64,000 nucleotides of DNA, taken from an uncultured Prevotellaceae bacterium. Its GTDB lineage: Bacteria; Bacteroidota; Bacteroidia; Bacteroidales; Muribaculaceae. Under the pieces are notes generated by a model. The model was not told the origin of the DNA and made no database searches. It worked only from the letters and a program-made list of their open reading frames with translations. Location: positions 111,259 through 175,258 of the forward strand of contig ONKF01000003.1 of NCBI GenBank assembly GCA_900318335.1. Reading direction: 5' to 3'. The position numbers and the translations under genes were made by a program. The stretch's first letter is position 1; each line of letters opens with the position of its first letter. This document shows positions 60,034 to 64,000 of this stretch, piece by piece.

Positions 60034-62310
60034 ATGATGAAATCATTCAAAACCATTTTGATTGCGGCAGTTGTCGCCCTTGTGGCTTTTGTTCCATGCG
60101 CAGCCCTACCTGGCGATGCCATCACCTTGACGAGTCCCAACGGGAATTTGGTCATGACGTTTGCTTTGACTGACGGTGTTCCCACCTATTCGCTGGACCA
60201 CTGCGGTCAGGCGGTCATCCTGCCTTCACAGCTCGGCTTCGAGCTTAAGGGCGGACGACAGTTAACCCATGGCTTTGCCATCGTCGGCCAGCAGAGGTCA
60301 TCGTTTGACGAGACGTGGGAACCGGTGTGGGGCGAGGAGGCCTCCATCCGCAACCATTACAATGAACTGCTCGTGAAGCTGCAACAGCCATCTGCCCAGG
60401 AGGGAGAAAAACCGGTTGCCATGCATGTGCGCTTCCGCTTGTATGATGACGGCATGGGCTTCCGCTACGAATTCCCGATGGAGAATGCGTTGACCTACTT
60501 CATGATTCAGGAAGAACTGACGCAGTTTGCACTCACGGGCGACCACATAGCGTGGTGGATTCCCGGCGACTATTCCACCCAGGAATTCAGGCCCACCCGA
60601 TCCCGACTGTCGCAGGTGCGTGAATTGACGCCAAAAGCCCGCGTGGGTTGTGGATGGCCCAATACAGCGTTCTCGCCTACTGGTGTCCAGACTGCGCTGC
60701 AGATGAAGACCGACCAAGGACTCTACATCAACATCCACGAGGCCGCCGTGCTGGACTATCCCACGACCAACCTGAACCTGGATGACAAGAACTTCGTGCT
60801 GCGCACGTGGCTCACCCCCGATGCCGAAGGCGTGAAAGGCCGCATGCAGGCTCCCTGCAAGACCCCGTGGCGAACAGTCATGGTTTGCCGCAGCGCCACC
60901 GAGGTGCTGGCATCACGTCTTATCTTGAACCTCAATGAGCCTTGCGCCATCAAGGACGTGTCATGGATTCATCCCACCAAGTATATGGGCGTGTGGTGGG
61001 AAATGATCAGCGGCAAGAGCCAATGGTCCTACACCAACGATTATCCTTCGGTGCAACTGGGCAAGACCGATTATGCCCACTCAACCCCTCATGGCAAGCA
61101 CGGTGCCAACAACGAGAACGTGCGCCGCTACATTGACTTTGCCGCCGAGAACGGCTTTGACGCCCTTCTTATCGAGGGATGGAACGAAGGCTGGGAGGAT
61201 TGGTACGGCAAGCAGAAGGATTTCGTCTTCGACTTCATCACCCCTTACCCCGATTTTGACCTGCCGGCCCTTAACGCCTATGCCCACCAGAAAGGCATCC
61301 GCCTGATCATGCACCACGAGAGTTCATCTTCGACGGTGAACTATGAGCGCTGGATGGAACAGGCCTACAACTTGATGAACCAATATGGTTATGACGCCGT
61401 CAAGAGCGGCTACGTGGGTAAGATTATCCCTTACGGCGAGTACCACTACAGCCAGCCGCTCATCAACCACTACCACTATGCCATCACCGAGGCTGCCAAG
61501 CACCACATTATGGTCAATGCCCATGAGGCTGTACGTCCCACGGGACTGTGCCGCACATGGCCCAACATGATCGGCAACGAGAGCGCCATGGGCAACGAGT
61601 TTCGTCAAGGCATAGACCCCGGCCAGACTGCCGTCTATCCCTTCACCCGTTTGCAGGGCGGCCCCATGGACTTCACGCCCGGCATCTTCGAGATGGATTT
61701 GGAGAAAGTCAGCGGTTGGGCCGACAAGATGCGTCACACGATCTGCAACCAGTTGGGACTCTATGTCACCTTCTATTCACCACTGCAGATGGCAGCCGAC
61801 CTGCCCGAGAACTATGCCCGCTTCATGGACGCCTTCCAATTCATCAAGGACGTAGCGGTCGATTGGGACAAGAGCATCTATCTCATGGCCGAACCGGGAG
61901 AATATATGGTCACCGCACGCCATCCCAAGCTGTCCACCGTCAACAAGGCTGCCGAGGGTGTAGCCAAACTGCCCGACGGCAAGAAAGACATGGTGAGCGG
62001 CGCTGCCAGGTTCATCTACGCGTTGCCTGAAAATGCCATCGCAGCCGACCTCAACGGCGCCAAGGCTCACGACGTATGGTACGTTGGAGGAATCAATGAT
62101 GACCATGCCCGCGAGGTGTCTTTCAAGCTTGATTTCCTGAAACCCGGTGTCAAGTATGAGGCCACTATCTATGCCGACGCCAAGGACGCAGACTACGAGA
62201 CCAACCCGCAGGCCTATACCATCACCCGCAAGAAGGTAACCGCCAAGACCCTCATGAAAATCCGTATGGCACGAGCCGGAGGCTTCGGCATTACCATCCG
62301 CGAGATGTAA
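60034..62310 (+). CDS. Glycoside hydrolase family 97 (alpha-glucosidase/galactosidase-like)
   Basis: 758 residues with a signal peptide ending near CAALPG. The N-terminal beta-sandwich (about 25-310) starts with ITLTSPNGNLVMTF. The catalytic barrel starts WIHPTKYMGVWWEM and has acidic motifs ALLIEGWNEGWEDW near residue 380, IMHHESS near 428, MVNAHEAVRPTG near 493 and MIGNESAMGNEF near 513; a C-terminal beta-domain follows. The Glu-rich set resembles inverting SusB-type members rather than the retaining Asp type, but this is tentative. No SusC/SusD genes are next to it, so it is not in an obvious polysaccharide locus. Confidence 0.92.
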   Translation: MMKSFKTILIAAVVALVAFVPCAALPGDAITLTSPNGNLVMTFALTDGVPTYSLDHCGQAVILPSQLGFELKGGRQLTHGFAIVGQQRSSFDETWEPVWGEEASIRNHYNELLVKLQQPSAQEGEKPVAMHVRFRLYDDGMGFRYEFPMENALTYFMIQEELTQFALTGDHIAWWIPGDYSTQEFRPTRSRLSQVRELTPKARVGCGWPNTAFSPTGVQTALQMKTDQGLYINIHEAAVLDYPTTNLNLDDKNFVLRTWLTPDAEGVKGRMQAPCKTPWRTVMVCRSATEVLASRLILNLNEPCAIKDVSWIHPTKYMGVWWEMISGKSQWSYTNDYPSVQLGKTDYAHSTPHGKHGANNENVRRYIDFAAENGFDALLIEGWNEGWEDWYGKQKDFVFDFITPYPDFDLPALNAYAHQKGIRLIMHHESSSSTVNYERWMEQAYNLMNQYGYDAVKSGYVGKIIPYGEYHYSQPLINHYHYAITEAAKHHIMVNAHEAVRPTGLCRTWPNMIGNESAMGNEFRQGIDPGQTAVYPFTRLQGGPMDFTPGIFEMDLEKVSGWADKMRHTICNQLGLYVTFYSPLQMAADLPENYARFMDAFQFIKDVAVDWDKSIYLMAEPGEYMVTARHPKLSTVNKAAEGVAKLPDGKKDMVSGAARFIYALPENAIAADLNGAKAHDVWYVGGINDDHAREVSFKLDFLKPGVKYEATIYADAKDADYETNPQAYTITRKKVTAKTLMKIRMARAGGFGITIREM

Positions 62311-62454
62311 CCACCCAACACAAGAACCCAAAAGACGTAACCAACTGATTTCTCATTATAAGCCTTTTTATTAGCATGGGTGAGAAAAGTTTCTAATTGT
62401 GCACAATAAAAGACACTTTTAAGGTGTTTCTGCGTCAATTTTGAAACTCAAAAA

Positions 62455-62589
62455 ATGGATTTAAAGGACATGCTACGCCAATATTTGCAGTTGTACGGCA
62501 AGGCAATCCTCTACCAGAAAAGAAGTGGAGATTGGCACGTATTCAGTGTCTTATGGACAGCGGATTATTGTGGTATAACAGGGGGTTAG
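62455..62589 (+). CDS. Possible small protein, possibly frameshifted
   Basis: A 44-codon frame, MDLKDMLRQYLQLYGKAILY..., has ordinary codon use and ends in GGG GGT TAG. The +1 frame after the G-run stays open for about 24 more codons (LDDYYGMAVSYRLLNH), so a single-base loss in the run may have split a ~69-residue gene. No promoter or family is evident, so confidence is low. Confidence 0.3.
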   Translation: MDLKDMLRQYLQLYGKAILYQKRSGDWHVFSVLWTADYCGITGG

Positions 62590-62681
62590 ACGATTATTAC
62601 GGGATGGCGGTCAGTTATAGATTACTAAATCACAATTCTTTAACGTATCATAATGGCTCTTGAGATAGCGCCTGGAAGTAA

Positions 62682-62826
62682 CAACAGGATCACGCTTCCA
62701 AAACGAGGCGCTGGATTTCTTTGGTAAACCGCAGAAATTCAGCGCCCTTTTGTATTTGATTTAATTCGTTCTCCTCACTGAGAGCCAAGTGAGTTTACCT
62801 CTCAAAGGCTGCTAAAAACCGATATG
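62682..62826 (+). repeat. 145-bp direct repeat, copy B
   Basis: Begins with CAACAGGATCACGCTTCCA, identical to copy A at 52183, but lacks the preceding tRNA-Arg arm. It carries the same terminator and tail and ends 3 nt before the stop of FISUMP lipoprotein 2. Confidence 0.8.
62707..62751 (+). terminator. Terminator in repeat B
   Basis: Stem arms 62707-62720 and 62733-62746 (13 of 14 pairs), loop TTGGTAAACCGC, then CTTTTG. Stem identical on the left arm to repeat A, loop inverted. Confidence 0.8.
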
Positions 62827-62828
62827 CG

Positions 62829-63515
62829 CTATTTCTTAGAGGCACGCACTGGACGCACGGTGAATCCGTGGCTGCGGATGTGAGAGAACAAGTAAACACT
62901 CTCCCACTCGAAGTCGCGGAAGTAAAGGCCGGACGGGTAGCCGGAGTCGAGGGTGCGCGACCAATATGCGCCGATGGATTGCGCGTTGTTGAGTGAATTG
63001 TCACCACGATAGTCTGCGGCAGGCAAGAACAAAGTGTTTCCGTTGGGGCCAGTAACTAATCGGCCGTAAACGCCATTCCTCTCAACCCATTGCCACTTGC
63101 ATCTTTCTATCAGTTCTTGCTGTTGATCCAGGGTGGGCATACGCCACATCGGGCCCCAGTTCACGTAGGCGGCATCATCCTCAGGAAGCAACTCGGTCTT
63201 ATTGTCAACGGTGCCATATTTGTCATCGGTGCAATACTTTGTCAACTTGTCGCTGGAACTGTTGTACCACTTATAGTTATCCATATCATATATCTCCTTG
63301 GGAGCAGTCTCTCCCCAGGCGAAGTAGTCGCCCATCCCCTCGGGAATGGTGGCACCGATGTTGCACGTTGCCCACAACGTGCCACTGGGCAGGCCCAGAT
63401 CCACATACTCATGGTTATCAGGAGTCACTGGCTCATCTTTATCTTTATCGTCACCACATGATGAGATGAAAACGAAAGGCAGTGCAATGGCCATTAACAA
63501 AAGAATCTTCTTCAT
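62829..63515 (-). CDS. FISUMP-type lipoprotein 2
   Basis: 228 residues with a signal peptide and lipobox (VFISSC), then an Asp/Glu/Lys-rich linker (GDDKDKDEPVTPDNHEYV). The FISUMP domain has DLGLPSGTLWATCNIGA, GDYFAWGETAPKE, WRMPTLDQQQEL, LPAADYRG and YWSRT, and ends VRPVRASKK. It is closely related over the signal peptide, linker and N-terminal half to the protein at 37417, and differs most in the last ~50 residues, the ligand-facing region in C-type-lectin-like folds. It lies right after repeat B. Confidence 0.85.
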   Translation of the reverse strand: MKKILLLMAIALPFVFISSCGDDKDKDEPVTPDNHEYVDLGLPSGTLWATCNIGATIPEGMGDYFAWGETAPKEIYDMDNYKWYNSSSDKLTKYCTDDKYGTVDNKTELLPEDDAAYVNWGPMWRMPTLDQQQELIERCKWQWVERNGVYGRLVTGPNGNTLFLPAADYRGDNSLNNAQSIGAYWSRTLDSGYPSGLYFRDFEWESVYLFSHIRSHGFTVRPVRASKK

Positions 63516-63866
63516 AAATTAATGAAAGCAAAAATTATATTGATAGGATAAATCAAAGTGCCTCTTTTAGTAATCTGATTTTGATTTGTTATGCTATAAT
63601 AACGGACCGTTGTTCCTTATAGTATCACCACAACCCATTTTTTAGATTTTTTATAAGATTTTACCGCCTATTAAACACCAAGTAAACGCTCACTTTCTTC
63701 TGGCTTCAGTAAAAATGATTGTTCATGTGGCATTGGCCGGAGACGGAAGAACTTTTTTGAAAACGGGCTATATAATTCCCTCACTCTCAACAATGAATAG
63801 TAATTATCATCGTATTCGCTTAATCAGTATTTTGCTGCCCGTTAATGGTGAGTATGATAAGGAAAA
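63516..63866. other. Upstream region of FISUMP 2, no gene
   Basis: About 350 nt, AT-rich. It holds an AGTAAACGCTCACTTTC block (63682) that resembles blocks at 38257 and 53478, and a TGTTCATG block near 63720. No clear TAnnTTTG box was found right upstream of the gene start. Confidence 0.45.
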
Positions 63867-63899
63867 GCGGTTAATTTGCCACAAAGGTAAATCAACCGC
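63867..63899. repeat. Hairpin repeat with -7-like loop, copy B
   Basis: GCGGTTAATTT pairs with AAATCAACCGC (one G-U or mismatch) with loop GCCACAAAGGT, identical in loop to 52748-52780. The minus strand again reads TACCTTTG. Downstream to 64000 no gene is seen. Confidence 0.6.
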
Positions 63900-64000
63900 C
63901 CTATGCCTTGAAAAGACAGGACCTGCGTTAGTTCTGAGAATGATACCAAATGCAAAAAATAAGGCATATTTGATACTTTTTCATCGGCTCATGCGTTTAT

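Overview
The window is chromosomal DNA from a member of the Bacteroidales. The basis is: many genes sit behind the Bacteroidetes promoter signature (TTTG, about 19-20 nt, then TAnnTTTG); start codons lack clear Shine-Dalgarno sequences; and there are many family-typical genes (a split glycine decarboxylase, DUF4494, DUF6029, Omp28-like proteins, T9SS-like C-terminal tails, FISUMP lipoproteins, GH97, TonB C-terminal domains with the MPxFPGG prefix). Coding DNA is moderately GC-rich and intergenic DNA AT-rich, which fits a gut Muribaculaceae- or Prevotellaceae-like genome. The genus cannot be fixed from this window alone.

Layout. 1-3908: glycine cleavage genes gcvPA (cut by the window edge), gcvPB and lpdA. 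4082-8621: uvrB, ygiQ and a PAP2 phosphatase. 8628-14294 (minus): a five-gene envelope/redox operon (TlpA-like thioredoxin, DUF6029-like barrel, Omp28-like lipoprotein, dockerin-bearing protein, Omp28-like protein with a sorting tail), followed by a separate secreted protein at 14521-16104. 16295-21049 (minus): tgt, LptF/G permease, MBOAT acyltransferase and SGNH protein, probably one operon. 21233-22759: two secreted coiled-coil proteins. 22914-27968 (minus): four envelope proteins carrying TonB-type C-terminal domains, one of them fused to a serpin. 28227-36887: a TPR membrane regulator, a methyltransferase, two tandem tRNA-Glu genes, PlsC-like, nitrilase, U32, DedA and rpe. 36960-39063: tRNA-Ser(CGA) followed by two modules, each ending in a copy of the tRNA 3' end, holding a FISUMP lipoprotein and a decayed hicAB pair. 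39098-51924: housekeeping genes (deoD, a flavin oxidoreductase, DUF4494, yggS, an MFS transporter, tkt, an OmpA-family protein, MATE, EamA, tilS). 52059-64000: tRNA-Ser(TGA), a 3' fragment of a tRNA-Arg, and an accessory region bounded by 145-bp direct repeats (52183 and 62682) that contains a lipoprotein, a giant secreted adhesin-like protein, an SDR enzyme and a GH97 glycosidase; a second FISUMP lipoprotein follows the second repeat.

The most unusual items are: the serpin-TonB_C fusion and its paralogous cluster; the tRNA-end-delimited modules without an integrase; a pair of terminator hairpins whose 12-nt loops are exact reverse complements; a Tgt that lacks the zinc-binding cysteines; a short palindromic MITE-like element; and the eroded hicAB locus. 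No CRISPR array, rRNA, recognisable transposase, integrase or reverse transcriptase was seen.
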